64,000 nt of DNA from Odobenus rosmarus divergens (Eukaryota; Chordata; Mammalia; Carnivora; Odobenidae). The stretch spans positions 6,288,066 through 6,352,065 of the forward strand of contig NW_004450267.1 in NCBI RefSeq assembly GCF_000321225.1, written 5' to 3'. The notes beneath the pieces were generated by a model. The model was not told the DNA's origin, made no database searches, and saw only the letters and a program-made list of their open reading frames with translations. Shown one piece after another: positions 39,401 to 52,000 of the stretch. Numbering within the stretch: the stretch's first letter is position 1; each line of letters starts with the position of its first letter. A program made the translations under genes and the position numbers.

Positions 39401-42400
39401 ATTGGGTCCTTCAGACAAATCCAGCTAAAAAAATGGGAATATCTGCCTGGTACATAGTAGGTATTGGATATATGTTTGTTACATGAACGTGCCTTATTCA
39501 TAGAATTATGAGACTCAGATGAAATAATTTGTGTCTTGTAAATAACAGCGGAAAGGGGGCGCCTGGGTGGCTCAGTCGTTAAGCATCTGCCTTCGGCTCA
39601 GGTCATGATCCCAGGGTGCTGGGATCGAGCCCTGCATCGTCGGGCTCCCTGCTCAGCGGGAAGCCTGCTTCTCCCTCTCCCACTCCCCCTGCTTGTGTTC
39701 CCTCTCTTGCTGTCTCTCTCTGTCAAATAAATAAATAAATAAATCTTTAAAAAGAAAAATAAATAACAACGGAAAAATAATATTGATCTCTAACATTTAT
39801 TTACCACTATATATCAACCAGTGCCCAAGCATATTATATAATATTCTTATCAAGTTCCCACAGTAGCCCTTTAAAGGTAGTACTGTTACTGTCCTCATTT
39901 GTAGATTAGGAACAGAAGCAAAGGAAATTTACTAAATGAAATTAAATAATTTCTTTGATATCACACTATAATAAATGTGTGGAGCCAGAATTTCCACTTT
40001 TGCCTGACTCGAGAGCCCATGCTCTTAACTACCTACAAATGGTAGAACCTTTAAAGGTTCTACCTCTGTCAACAGAGGACATGAATTCAAATAGATTGAG
40101 CAAGAAGAAAATTGATTTTCATTGAGTCATCCTCCTTATTGCCAGGACCCTTACAAATGTCATCTTATTTAATCCTCACAAAGTTATATGATGAAGGTCA
40201 TTTCCATATTTCCAAAAGAAAGATATAACAAGGGTTGAAGTGGCTTAATAAATCTCCAAAGTCAAACCCTAAAGTAAGAAGGAGCTGGAATTTGAACTCA
40301 CATTTGTCTGACTGCAAATCCCGTATTTCCTACTACAGTATGTGCTGCCTCTTTAGGGAGAAATCGAATTTAAAAGGGAGGGGGGTGGGGCGCCTGGGTG
40401 GCTCAGTCGTTAAGGGTCTGCTTTTGGCTCAGATCATGATCCCAGGGTCCTGGGACAAACCCTGCATCGGGCTCCCTGCTCCGCGGGAAGCCTGTTTCTC
40501 CCTCTCCCTCTGCCCCTACCCCTGCTTGTGCTCTCTCTCTCTCTCTCACTGTGTCTCTCTCTGTCAAATAAATAAATAAAATCTTAAAAAAAAATAGAGG
40601 AAGGGGGTCTCCTCTAAAAAAATAAAAAAATAAAAGGGAAGGGGAACGTTTAACTTTGCAGATACTGTAAAAGTGCAAATTATAATTATTAAGATACTAC
40701 TTGACATGTTTGTCCTAAAGATGGTAATATCTGGCGTTCTGAAATATTTAGTGATGGTGGCAGTATAAAGTATTACATGCAACTCGTTTGGGAACCACTG
40801 TGGCAGTAAGTATCAATAGTTAAATCTCAATCTTTGAATCCTTAGGAAATAGTTCAAAAGAAAAGAAAAACTATGCATGTCTAGATTTTCAAAATAAGAT
40901 CATCTGATAGAATGTCCTGAAACTGTCCTTTTTAACATTAAATCAGCTACTACTTCAGTGAGGATAGAAAAGGCATTCTTAGAGTTCCAAATGATTCTGA
41001 CCTGTGTAGAATGATTGGATGAGTCTGTCACATTTCTTCTGCAGTCATAGAATTTGCTAGGTATCACTTTTTCCCTGTCAGTTGTCAGATGATCAGTTTT
41101 CAAAAAGAAAGACTTCTCAACAGAAAGGAAATTGAATAGCAGTCAGAACTAAATCATTGGGTGCAGCCTCTTTTCCCTGGCACCAGTATTCTTGATCACC
41201 AATGACCAATGAATTAATTTGGTTTTAGGTTTCAATCATTTCTATTTTATTTCTCTGCCATTTTTGCTTTTCCTTTTCTCTAGAAATGATAATTTTTGGT
41301 TATAGTTTTTCTTTGCCTCATCTTCTTTTTCACTGCCTAATCTAGGTACAAGTCATTTCGTGTTTTAGTTGGCTAGATCCATTTGTTTCCATGAATAGTT
41401 GATACCAGAAACATTGGTCTCATAACAAGTGTTGAGTGTCTGTGGTCTAGTTCATGGGTAGGTAGTTCCTCATGTGGTTGCTCACCTTTTTGGTATAGGA
41501 AGACTCTTAACCTCTTTTGGGCATGCTCTGTGGGTCAAATTATTTTTCAGAGTTCTAATTATTATGGTAGAAGATCCTTTTGTACCAGCTGCCAGGATTG
41601 ATACACTTTAAAGAAATAAACTTTTAGGTCCTTGGGATTTACAAAGTTTTTTTCTTTTCTTTTTTTTTTTTTTAAGATTTTATTTATTTGAGAGAGGGCG
41701 AGCATGAGCAGGGGGAAGGGTAGAAGGAGAGGGAGAAGCAGACTCCCCGCTGAGTGGGGAGCCCAACTCGGGACTTGATCCAGGACCCTGAGATTATGAC
41801 CTGAGCCGAAGGCAGATGCTTAACAGACTGAGGCACCCAGGCACCCCCAAACTTTGTCTTTGAACATTTATTTTGGATCTGCGTTTTGTACTTAAGTTGC
41901 TTGTAGTTTCTGTTCTTACGTGGTTAATAAGTGCTCTCCCTCTCTTCCATACTTAATATCTTAGTGGGTGATAAAATGCTCAGCTTTCAAGAAGAGGTTT
42001 GATCTTTAAAGTACAAAGATGTAGGAAAGTTAGTGGTCTAGAATGGCATTTTCCATTTCATATTCTCTGGAATGCCAGTTCTGTATGATGTTTTCTAGTG
42101 CAAACCAGATAATCTCTCTTAAATAGTCATGATTCATATATGTTGTTAAAGGTCTAAAAAGTCCTGTGGAAAAGAAGTGTTAAATTTTATTATCTCCCAA
42201 ACTTACTTGATGATGGAACAACTTTAAAAAAAGCAGACAACTGGGACACCTAGATGGCTCAGTCGGTTAAGTGTCTGCCTTTGGCTCAGGTCATGATCCC
42301 AGGGTCCTGGGATCAAGTCCCATATCGGGCTCCCTGCTCAGTGAGGAGCCTGCTTCCCTCTCCCTCTGCCTGCCACTCTGCCTACCTGTGCTCTCTCTCT

Positions 42401-45400
42401 CTCTCTCTCTCTCTGTCAAATAAATAAATAAATAAAATCTTTAAAAAAAAAAGCAAACAACCTTTGACACTCTCTATAGGACTCAAAAAATAATTGGGAA
42501 ATAACATCCTTTGAGAAATTAGTTGAGAGGTCTGGGGACAACTCTGGAATGTTTCAAGCAGAATGAAGACTATGAGCTTTGTCCTGAGTCTAGTGCAGGG
42601 ATGGGCAGACTTTTACTGAAGGCCAGATAGTAAATATTTTCAGCCTTTTGGGCCATATGATCCCTGTCAAATCTATTCAGCTCTGCTATGAAAGCAGCCA
42701 TAGACAATGCTGACATGAATGTTCTAATAAGACTTTACAGAAACAAGCTGCAGTCCTGTGGGGTGCTGCTCCCTAGTCTAGTGGGCAAGCCAAGGAGAGA
42801 TGGAAAACATTTTATGTTCCTCTTATACCTGCTCCAAGTATTTACAGTGCTGGTTCATTCACTTTAAGCTGAAAGTATTGAAAAGGTTAGGATTTGTTGT
42901 ATGGTTAATGCCTAATTCCTCAGATTATTCACATTTGAGTAAGGAATTAGGGACATAATTTATCCTCAGGGTTTACATTTAGAAACTGTGTACCAAGAAT
43001 TTTTTTGTGAATTTTTTTTAGGGTTTAGGGTTTTATGTGGGATTACTTTTGGTCTTCAGTTCATGTTCTGACACTTTGGAGGAGAGTTCGTGGTGTTTTG
43101 TCTTCTGTAAAATTTGTGTAGATAGCTAGGCAGTGTATATTTCATCTCGATCTAAATTACAATTCTGCTTTTATTAAAATATCTAATGTGTTGGTTAGGA
43201 GTTACCCTTATAAAGTAGCAATGAAGTATGTTGTATGTATTCAGCATTTATGTATAAAACTATCAATAAAATTGAAAGTGTTTATTTTTTCTCCTGATAA
43301 ATGCCACTTTGAGGACTTTATCATAAGGAAATAATCTGAAATTTAGCAAAAACTTTATTCTCAGATATGTTTATTAAAACATTATGTATAATACTAAAAA
43401 ACTTAAGGATAGCTAAATATCCAACAAGGAGTGCTTATGTATTTTATACACTGCTAGGTGGAATTTTATGCAACAATTTAAAGTGGTATTTATTAAAAGT
43501 AATATTGACCTGCTAGATAAAAATATTATCACTTTTTAAAAAAACATTTATTTATTTATTTATTTGAGAGAGAGAGAGAGCATGAGAGGGGAGAGCATCA
43601 GGGGGACAAGCAGACTCCCCGCTGAGCGGGGGTCCTGATGTGGGAGTTGATCCTAGGACTCGGATCATGACCTGAGCTGAAGGCAGATGCTTAACCAACT
43701 GAGCCACCCAGGTGCCCCATCACTTTTAATATAGGAAATTTTAAAACAATAATTAAAACATGTTTATATATGTTCTTTATTTTTATATATACGTGTGTGT
43801 GTGTGTGTGTGTGTGTATAAAAGCAATTACATAAATATGATGACAGCAGGTTTTTTTTCCCCCCCATGATGAGACTTTGGGAAATTTAAGTTTTTTCTTT
43901 TTCATATTTTCCAAGTTTATTGTACTAAACATTTTTTTTAATGAGGAGAAAACTTCTTTTTTTAAAGAGTAAACTGTATATAACTTTGATCTAATAGTAA
44001 TTTCTTTTAAAAATTTATTCCAGAGAGTAGCAGATCGACTCTATGGTGTGTATAAAGTGCATGGGAATTATGGGCGAGTTTTCAGGTAAGCATTATATAA
44101 ACTTGTAAAATAAATGATTAGCTCTAATTAGCTTTTTGCCTGAGAACTATAACTCTTGAAAATTTATGGGTTTGAAATGTAGTTTAGTTTTTACTTATTT
44201 GTTTTTTATGTTATGGCATAATTAATTACTTAATTTTTTATTCAAGTGTACTTAACATACAGTGTTATATTAGTTTCAGTTGTACAATGTAATGATTCAA
44301 CAATTCTATACATTTCTCAGTGCTAATCAAGATAAGTGTACTCTTAATCCCCTTCACCTATTTCACCCATTTTACACTCCTCCCATGCCCCGCACCCCCT
44401 TTTGGCAGCTACCAGTTTGTTCTTTGTATTTAAGAGTCTGGGGTTTTTTTGTCTCTTTTGTTTTGTTTTGTTTCTTAAATTCCACATATGAGTGAAATCA
44501 TATGGTATTTGTTTTCCTCTGACATATTTCACTTAATGTTATACTCTCTAGGTCCATTCATGTTGTTGCAAATGGCAAGATTTCATTCTTTTTTATTTTT
44601 TTTATAAAGATTTTTATTGATTTATTTGACAGAGAGAGACACAGCGAGAGAGGGAACACAAGCAGGGGGAGTGGGAGAGGGAGAAGCAGGCTTCCCGCGG
44701 AGCAGGGAACCCGATGCAGGGCTCGATCCCAGGACCCTGGGATCATGACCTGAGCTGAAGGCAGACACTTAACGACTGAGCCACCCAGGCTCCCCTCATT
44801 CTTTTTTATGGTTGAGTGATATTCCATTGTGTACGTGTATACACACACAATGGATAAGGAATATGAGAGCTAGATATATATTTATATCCTTATATTTTTA
44901 TATATCTAGCTCACATCTTCTTTCTCCATTCACCTATGGATGGACACTTGGGTTGCTTCCATGTCTTGGCTATTATACATAATGTTGCAACATACACAGG
45001 GGTGCATATATCTTTCCGAATTAGTGTTTTTGTTTTCTTTGGGTAAAGAAAATTTGGGTAAATTCCTAGTAGTGAAATTACTGGATCATATGGTAATACT
45101 GTTTTTAATTTTTTGAGGAACTTCAGTACTGTTTTCCATAGTGGTTGCACCCCCACTGACAGTGCAGGAGGATTTCTTTTTTCCCCCGCATCCTCACCAA
45201 CACTTGTTACCTCTTGTCGTTTTGATTCTAGCCATTTTGACAGATGTGAGGTAATACCTCATTGTGGTTTTGATTTGCATTTCCCTGATGATTAGTGATG
45301 TTGAGAATCTTTTCATGTGTCTGTTGTCCATCTGTATTTCTTCTTTGGAAAAAATGTCTATTCGGGTCTTCTGCCTATTTTTAATTGGATTATTTGTGGG

Positions 45401-45996
45401 GTTTTGGTGTTAGTTTGTATAGGTTCTTTATATATTTTGGATATTAACCCCTTATCAGATATATCATTTGCAAATATCTTCTTTCATTCAGTAGGTTGTG
45501 TGTTCATTTTGTTGATTGTTTCCTTCCCTGTACAAATGCTTTTTATTTTGGTATAGTCCCAATAGTTTATTTTAGCTTTTGTTTCTTTTACCTGAGGACA
45601 CATATCTAGAAAAATGTTTCCTTTGGCTGATGTCAAAGAGGTTACTGCCTGTATTTTCTTCTAAGAGTTAATAGTTTCAGGTCTCACATTTATGTCCTTA
45701 ATCCATTTTGAGTTTATTTTTGTGGGTAGTGAAAAAAAGTGGTCCATTTTCATTCTTTTGCATGTAGCTGTCTAGTTTTCCTAGCACCATTTGTTGAAGA
45801 TACTCTCTTTTTTTCATTGTATATTCTTGCCTCCTTTATTGTAGATTGACCATGTAAGTGTGTGTTTGTATCTGGGCTTCTATTCTGTTCCATTGATCTA
45901 TGTATCTGTTTTTGTGCCAATACCATATTGTTTTGATTACTACAGCTTTGTAGTATATCTTGAAATCTGGGGCTGTGATACCTCCAGCTTTGTTTT

Positions 45997-46056
<60 letters not shown>

Positions 46057-49000
46057 TTTCTTTTTCTTTTTTATTTATTTATTCATGAGAGACAGAGGGA
46101 GAGAGAGAGGGAGAGAGAGAGAGAGAGAAGCAGAGGGAGAAGCAGGCTCCCAAGGAGCAGGGAGCCCGATGCGGGACTCGATCCCAGGACCCTGGGATCA
46201 TGACCTGAGCCCGAAGGCAGACGCTTAACCATCTGAGCCACCCAGGCACCCTTTGTTTTTCTTTCTTAAGATTGCTTTGGCTATTTGGGGTCTTTTGTGG
46301 TTCCATACAGATTTTAGGATTATTTGTTCTGGTTCCATGAAAACTGCTATTTGGTATTTTGATAGGGATTGCATTTAAATCTCTAGATTGTTTTAGGTAG
46401 TTTGGCACATTTTAACAATATTGGTTCTTTCAGTCCGTGAATATGGAATGTCTTTTTATTTGTGTCCTCTTCAATTTCTTTCATTAATGTCTTATAGTTT
46501 TCAGAGATGACAGGTCTTTCACCTCCTTGGTATTTTATTATTTCTAGTGCAGTTATAAATGGTTCTTAATTTTTCTTTCTGCTGCATTATTAGTGTATAG
46601 AAATGTAGTAGTTTTCTGTATATCAGTTTTGTGTCCTGCAACTTTACTGAATTCATTTATCAGTTCTAGTAGTTTTATGGTGGAGTCCTTCGGGTTTTCT
46701 ATATAGAGTATCATGTCATTTGCAAATAGTGAAAGTTTTACTTCTTCCTTACCAATTTGGATGACTTTTATTTCTTTTTCTTGTCTGCTTGGCTGTGGCT
46801 AGAACTTCCAGTCCTGTAACAGTGGTGAGAGTTGACATCCTTGTTCCTTTACTGATCTTAGAGGAAAATGTTTCAGTTTTTCAGCATTGAATATGATGTT
46901 AACTGTGGGTTTTTCACGTATGGCCTTTTATTAATGTTGAGGTATGTTCCTTCTAAACCCACTTTGTTGAAAGTTTTTATCAAGAATGGGTGTTATACTT
47001 CATCATATGCTTTTTCTGCATTTATGGAGAGGATTGTATGGTTTTTATTCTTTCTCTTGTTAATGTGATGTATCATGTTGATTGATTTGTGAATATTGAA
47101 CCACCCTTGCATTGCTAGAATAAACCCCACTTGACTGTTGGAAAAGATCCTTTTAATGTATTTATTGTTCGATTTGGTTTGCTAATATTTTACTGAGAGT
47201 TTTTGCATTTATATTCATCAGAGATATTGGTCTGTAGTTTTCTTTTGTTTTGTTTTGGTAGTATCTGTCTGGTTTTGGTATCAGGACAATGCTGGCCTCT
47301 TAGAATGAACTTGGAAGTTTTCCCTCTTCTGTTTTTTGGAATAGTTTGAGAATACATATTAGCTCTTTCTTAAATGTTTGGTAAAATTCACTTGTGCAGC
47401 CATCTGATCCTGGACTTTCGTTTGTTGGCAGTTTTTTAAATTACTGTTTCATTTTCATAGCTAGTAATCAGTCTATTTCAAATTTTCTATTTCTATTCAA
47501 ATTTTCTATTCAAATTTTCTATTTCTTCCTGATTCAGTTTTGGAGGGCTCTGTTTCTAGAAATTTTACCCATTTCCTCCAGGTTGTTCAATTTGTTGGCA
47601 TATATAATTTTTTCAAATGACTAGCTCCTAATGATATCAATATCAAAGAGTTTTGTTTTGAAATGATGTCCTATAATAGTAGTTTTCAAAGTTTTTGTTT
47701 TAAAGTATTTCTTTCAATAAAAAATAAGAAATCCAATATATTGAGCAGATAAAAATGAAATTACTCTGAAGCAGTGACCACTGCCCTTTACTTTGTTGGC
47801 AGAATGCCTAAGAAGATTCCATTAGAAATCATTGTTTTATAGAGTTAGTGATATTCTTTTTTTTCTTTCTCGGTGTTACTTTATAATTTCTGAAGGATTT
47901 TGCAAGATGAGTTTTTCAGTCTTGGAGTAATTTTAGTGTTAATTAATTTAGAATATCTGCTTGTGTATAGTGCTTGCATATTGTGGTTATTTTTGAACCT
48001 TTTATGATTTTTTTCTGTGTATTATTTTGGTTGTGACATCTTAGAAGTTGTTATTCAGATCTTTTTATAAGAAAATGACCTTGCTAATTTAGTTCCATTA
48101 TAAGTCCTTTTGATTGGATTAATTTAAAAATGATTCATTTTACATTTTTAAATAGGTAATACAATCATATGGCACAAAATTCTATAGGAATAAATGCTTT
48201 TACAGCGAAATGTCTCCCTTCTCTGTTTCTTATGTATCCCTCTAGTAAAATGTAACACTATAAATATATTAACATACAAATGCATGCATTTTTCCCTCTT
48301 TCTTTTTTTAACATGAAAAGGGAGCATGTTGTATACATTGCTATGTTGCCTTGTTTTACCTTGCTTTTTTTTTTTTTACTTAAGAACTGCTCTCCAAGAT
48401 AGATTGTTATCATTAAATAACTGTATCGAGTTTTATCAAGGAGGAGGAGGATCATAGTTTATTTAACCAATTTCTTCTTGTTGATGATTTCTAGTCTTCT
48501 GTTATTTCACTCACTGCTGCAATAACTATTCGTGTTCATTTCATTTCACATGTGTATGAGTATGCTTGTAGGATAAAATTCTACAGGTTCTCCAAGTGTT
48601 GTTACTGACTCTTAAGGATAATTGCATTTGTAGTTTTGGTAGATATTGCCAAATTGCCCTACATAGACGCTATTAACCTCTCACCAGCAAAGTATTAGCA
48701 TTTGTTTTCTTACACCATTATTCAACAATATGTTAGTAAGCTTTTGTCTTTACCAGACTGATGATGAGGAATGGTTTCTCACTGTAGTTGTAATATGCAT
48801 TTCTTTAATTATGAATGAAGTCAAACATTTTTTTCTTATGATTAACAGACTTTTTTTTCCTGTTTCATAATCTGTCTGTACATATCTTTTGCCCCTTTTT
48901 TTTCTATTGGGCTGATTAGTTTCTTTATTTCTTTATTTATTTTTATTATTTTTTAAATTTTTTTTAAAGATTTTATTTATTTATTTGAGAGAGAGAATGA

Positions 49001-52000
49001 GATAGAGAACATGAGAGGGGGAGGGTCAGAGGGAGAAGCAGACTCCCCACTGAGCAGGGAGCCCGATGTGGGACTCGATCCCGGGACTCCAGGATCATGA
49101 CCTGAGCCGAAGGCAGTCTCTTAACCAACTGAGCCACCCAGGCGCCCTAGTTTCTTTTTTTAAAACAAATTTTTGAGAGAGTGCGTGTGTGGGGGAAGGA
49201 GCAGAGGGGGAGGGAGAGGGAGAAGAGGTGGGTTGATTGGTTTCTTGATTGATATACAGGAGTTCTTTATCTTTTGGGAGAATTAGGGCTTTGCGAAATG
49301 ATTTGCAATTTTTTTTTCCACTTTTGTTACGTATTTTGACTTTTCTTATGGTGGCTTTTGATACACAGAAATATTCTATTTATTAAACTCAGTTACGTAT
49401 AAATGATTAATTTTTCTCCTTTCAAAAACAATAGCCTCTGACTTTTGTGTATATCTTAATGACGTTTTATTCACTATGGAGTATAAAAAATACTTCTCAT
49501 TCCTTCTATATTTTTGTGGTTTTATAAATTTTTGATTCATCTGAAATTTATTTGAATGTCAGATATAAGATATGGAGCCAAATATATTTAATTAACTTGT
49601 GAGAATAGCATATTATCCATAAGACTTTGGTTGATCAATACATTGAAACTAAATGCAGGTTGGGATGATACCAGGATTATATGACATTTTTTATTATTTT
49701 TTTCATCATGATAAATGTACTCTTTAATCCCCATCATCTATTTAACTCATCCCGCCACCAACCTCCCCTCTGGTAACCATCAGTTTGTTCTCTATAGTTA
49801 AGAGTCTGTTTCTTGGTTTGTCTCTTGTCTTTTTTTTTTTCTTTTGCTCATTTGTTTTGTTTCTTAAATTCCACATGTGAGTGAGAGCATATGGTATTTG
49901 TCTTTCTTTGACTGACTTATTTAGCATTGTACTCTGTAGCTCTATCCATGTTGTTGCAAATGGCAAGATTTCATTCTTTTTTATGGCCAAATAATACTCC
50001 ATTGTATACATATACCACATCTTCTTTAACCATTCTTCAGTTGACATACACTTGGGCTGCTTCCATAGTTTTGCTATTGTAAATAATGTTTCAGTACATG
50101 GGGGTGCATGTATCCCTTTGAATTAGTGTTTTTGTATTTTTGGGGGGTAAATACTCAAGTAGTATGATTGCTGGATCATAGGGTATTTCTATTTTTAATT
50201 TTTTGAGGAACCTCCATAGTTTTCCAGAGTGGCTGTACCAGTTTGTATTCCCACCAACAGTGCCAGAGGGTTTTGCTTTCTCCACATCCTCAGCTAACAC
50301 TTGCTGTTCCTTGTGTTTTTGATTTTAGCCATTCGGACTCGTGTCAGATGGTATCTCATTTTAGTTTTGATTTTTGTTTCTCTGATGATGAGTGTTGTTG
50401 AACATCTTTTCATGTGTCTGCCGGCCATCTGTATGTCTTCTTTGGAGAAATATCTATTCATGTTTTCTGCCCATTTTTAAATTGGATTGTTTATTTTTTG
50501 TGTATCGCGTTGTATCAGTTCTTTATTTTAGATACTAACCCTTTATCAGATATGTCATTTGCAATATCTTCTCCTATTCTGAAGGTTGCCTTTAGTTTTG
50601 CTGATTGTTTCCTTTGCTGTGCAGAAACTTTTTATTGTGATGTAGTCCCAATAGTTTATTTTTGCTTTTATTTCCTTGCCTCCGGAAACATATAGAAAAA
50701 ATGTTGCCATGGCAATATCAGAGATTACTGCTGGTGCTCTCTTCAAGGATTTTTATGGTTTCTGGTCTCACATTTAGGTCTTTAATCCATTTTTTAAAAA
50801 GATTTTATTTATTTATTTGACAGGGAGATAGAGAGCACAGGTAGGCAGAGCAGCAGGCAGAGGGGGAAGGAGAAGCAGGCTCTCTGCTGAGCAGGGAACC
50901 AGATGCGGGGCTTGATCCCAGGACCCTGGGATCATGACCTGAGCTGAAGGCAGCCACTTAACCAACTGAGCCACTCAGGTGCCCCTAATCCATTTTGAGT
51001 TTATGTTTGTGTATGGTGAAAGACAGTGGTCTGTCCAGTTTTCCCAACACATTTGTTGAAGAGACATTTTTTAATGAGGAGAAGTATATTGATATTGTAA
51101 GAATGTAAACAGGAATATATGGCTAAACATGAAGGAATAGTATGGGAATAAAGGCAAATAGTAGTCACCTTTGTGAAGTCTGTTTCGTTATGTTTGACTC
51201 ATCTACAGTTGCATTTAGATTTATTCACATGCGTCAGCCCTGACTTTTAAAATATTCCCAGAGTTGAACTCCAGTTAAGCTTGGGAATATCCTCATTTGA
51301 AAATTAACACAGGGGTGCCTGGCTGGCTCAGTCGGTAGAGCATGTGGTTCTTGATCTTGGGTTTGTAAGTTCAAGCCCTGTATTTGATGTAGAGATTACT
51401 TAAAAATAAAACCTTAAAGGACATCTGGGTGGCTCAGTCGGTTAAGCGACTGCCTTTGGCTCAGGTCATGATCCCAGGGTCCTGGGATCAAGCCCCACAT
51501 CAGGCTCCCTGCTCAGCGGGGAGCCTGCTTCTCCCTGTCCCACTGCTGCTCCCCCTGCCTGTGGTCTCCTGCTCTCTCTCTGTCAAATAAATAAAATCTT
51601 AAAAAAAAGAGAGAGAGAGAGAAAATTAACATAAATCAGACACTCCTGAAGGTAGCACATTTATTATAATAAGTAAATGGACTTGTTTGAGAAACATGCA
51701 GATAAAAGGTCACTTGGTTGAATGAAATTTCAAGAAAATTATTTGCATTAATTTCTTGTGATGAAATATTCTACAGTTTGGTCTTTTTGCCAACTCAATA
51801 AATTAATAGAAAACCATTTTACATCTAAAATATTTTTTTAAAAGATTTTATTTTTTTATACATTAGACAGAGGCAGAGGGAGAAGCAGCCTCCCCGCGGA
51901 GCAGAGAGCCCGATGTGGGACTCAATCCCAGGGCCTGGGATCATGACCTGAGCTGAAGGCAGACACAACCGACTGAGCCACCCAGGTGTCCCTAAAATAT

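Larger units (their letters stand above)
35464..44023 (+). other. SNX4: SNX4 intron 7
   Basis: 8.6 kb. 36200-37480, 38840-39540, 40600-41650 and 42790-43540 hold nothing gene-like. The rest is SINEs, two MIRs, an L1 3' end and a possible DNA-transposon remnant. Confidence 0.75.
44230..47630 (-). mobile_element. LINE-1, 5'-truncated, antisense, with nested SINEs
   Basis: About 3 kb of L1 plus two SINEs. It starts at the 3' end (TAACATACAGTGTTATATTA) and extends through ORF2 to near GTTGTTCAATTTGTTGGCAT. It follows the same text order as the 10421 copy but is more diverged. No long ORF2 frame remains. No clear target-site duplication found. Confidence 0.9.
48140..49682 (-). mobile_element. Old LINE-1 or HAL1-like remnant
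   Basis: Follows L1 minus-strand order: CTAGTCTTCTGTTATTTCAC, TTGCCAAATTGCCCTACATA, ATATCTTTTGCCCC, then after SINEs GGAGTTCTTTATCTTTTGGG. Strongly diverged. Confidence 0.65.

Noticed and set aside
40235..40579. 114-residue plus-strand frame
   Set aside because: Made of a MIR end and a SINE read through; the second half is typical SINEC translation.
45998..46058. Regular short repeats as a CRISPR-like array
   Set aside because: A simple tetranucleotide run without spacers, in a vertebrate genome.
45860..46228. 122-residue frame with Ser-Phe-Leu repeats
   Set aside because: Antisense L1 plus the CTTT run and a SINE; not a protein.
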